Origin: Leptoclinus maculatus
Taxonomy: Eukaryota; Chordata; Actinopteri; Perciformes; Stichaeidae
NCBI GenBank assembly: GCA_032191485.1
Contig: JAVDOI010000019.1
Coordinates: 8,851,284-8,915,283 of the forward strand
DNA length: 64,000 nucleotides
Reading direction: 5' to 3'
How positions within the stretch are numbered: the first letter of the stretch is position 1; every line of letters begins with the position of its first letter. The translations under genes and the position numbers were made by a program. Under the pieces are notes generated by a model. The model saw nothing but the letters and a program-made list of their open reading frames with translations. It searched no databases and had not been told where the DNA came from. This document shows, in pieces, positions 62,968 through 64,000 of the stretch.

Positions 62968-64000
62968 CTATCCATTTTGTCTCTATGTCGATCTTGTTAA
63001 TCACTAATCATCTAACAGTAATGCTTTTATCCTCATCACTTTAAGAACATGCTTAATCTCGTGATAGAGCTTCGAACATCTTGTAATATTATTCTTCAAG
63101 TTCATATCTTATATTTCAACATCATATCACAGCAGTCGAGGCGTTGCACTCCCATTAATCACTCTTACAGTCGGGCCAGGTTGGTTTTTGTTCTGTAACT
63201 TGCAGTAGCGGCCTCTTATGTTTGTGGTATAAATGTGCAGTAAAACATAAACGGACTATTTTTGTCGGATGTCAGCCATGTTTATTTAATTAGTTGTTTA
63301 TGTCATTCTAAGAAGCTCATTCAATATTTAGGATATGTAAGAATGTCATCAATCTTGACAAGATGATGCTCTTGAAGATTCTGTTTTCCTTGAAAAAGGC
63401 TCAAATGTAAGTTTCTTATTTCTTATTCATGTCCTTCAGACAGCACTGGATCAAAACCGTATCCGTAATCGCCACATTTGATTGTAAAACATGCGTCGAT
63501 GTTTTGTCTTCTTGTTATGCAGCTCTTTCATTCGTACCCTGTAGTTATAGTGTGACAGTACTCCGGAGGAACTCGTGTATCTCGGTCCTCTGGCAGAGCT
63601 CTGGGAAATAATGCACCTTCCCAAGAGGGACAGAGAGAGAGGGGCTCCAGGCATTATCTGGTCACAACTCTCTAGCTTCGATTGCTCGTTGAACTCGCAC
63701 TGTTTCGCCCTCTTTCAGGCATAAAATAATTAAATGAGAATTTTCAGATATTCTTATTTGGGCTCGACTTTGCCGCTATCTCTTTTTAAACTCTTCCCTT
63801 CCCTCTCACTCTGAGGCCGGCGTTCTTCGTTTACTCATAGATAAGAATTCAATAAAAGTACGGCAAGGGACGTGACATAATTATCATTAATTCTGGCGGG
63901 TGGCACTAATGGGAAGGATAGGGCAGTCACTTATCATGCTGGGACAGCCTCCGTATTGTTCATTATTTAGTGTTTGCCGAGCTGATGACGGACTACGTGT

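Larger units (their letters stand above)
61946..64000 (+). other. EXOC4 intron downstream of exon i (5' part)
   Basis: It begins gtgagtaag. It contains small CA and GT runs at 62770-62795 and 62927-62965 and otherwise unique AT-rich sequence. I looked for the next EXOC4 exon (the SEQIMQTLSEL-like helix) and did not find it. The last 150 bases contain several TAAT cores and could be part of a conserved element, but nothing more can be said. Confidence 0.7.

Overview
The window is a stretch of vertebrate nuclear genome, most probably from a teleost fish. It holds the central part of one gene on the + strand, EXOC4 (Sec8), a subunit of the exocyst vesicle-tethering complex. Three things point to a teleost: compact but intron-rich structure, a very high density of long perfect (GT/CA)n microsatellites and G/C homopolymers, and decayed copies of interspersed repeats that I recognise from fish genomes. 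I cannot name the species.

Layout. Nine coding exons lie at 2965-3145, 11832-11977, 12063-12151, 23125-23221, 47245-47347, 47800-47916, 58632-58768, 59916-60071 and 61767-61945. Each has canonical AG/GT borders. Together they give 1205 bp in one continuous reading frame (about 401 codons), with compatible phases at all eight internal junctions and no stop. By my recollection of the vertebrate protein (about 970 residues) this is roughly residues 335-735. The 5' exons, including the start codon, and the 3' exons, including the stop, lie outside the window. No other protein-coding gene is supported on either strand.

The other ~98% is intron. It holds microsatellites (largest: (GT)n of 243 and 378 bp, a 447-bp (CT)n-dominated tract, and a 167-bp (GT)n next to a 122-bp (CCT)n), two short minisatellites, many poly-G/poly-C runs of 15-25 bases, and scattered transposon relics. 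The clearest relic is a hAT-like element at about 34282-34858 with a broken N-terminal zinc-finger segment of its transposase. Others are a LINE-like 3' fragment near 26001-26140 and several decayed copies of dispersed fish repeats.

I looked for an undescribed biological system and did not find one. The items most worth a second look are simple repeats lying directly against splice donors, an 85-bp intron whose retention would cause an immediate stop, a diverged loop in the first exon, the nested repeat cluster in the 24-kb intron, and a few non-repetitive, TAAT-rich intronic stretches that could be conserved non-coding elements.
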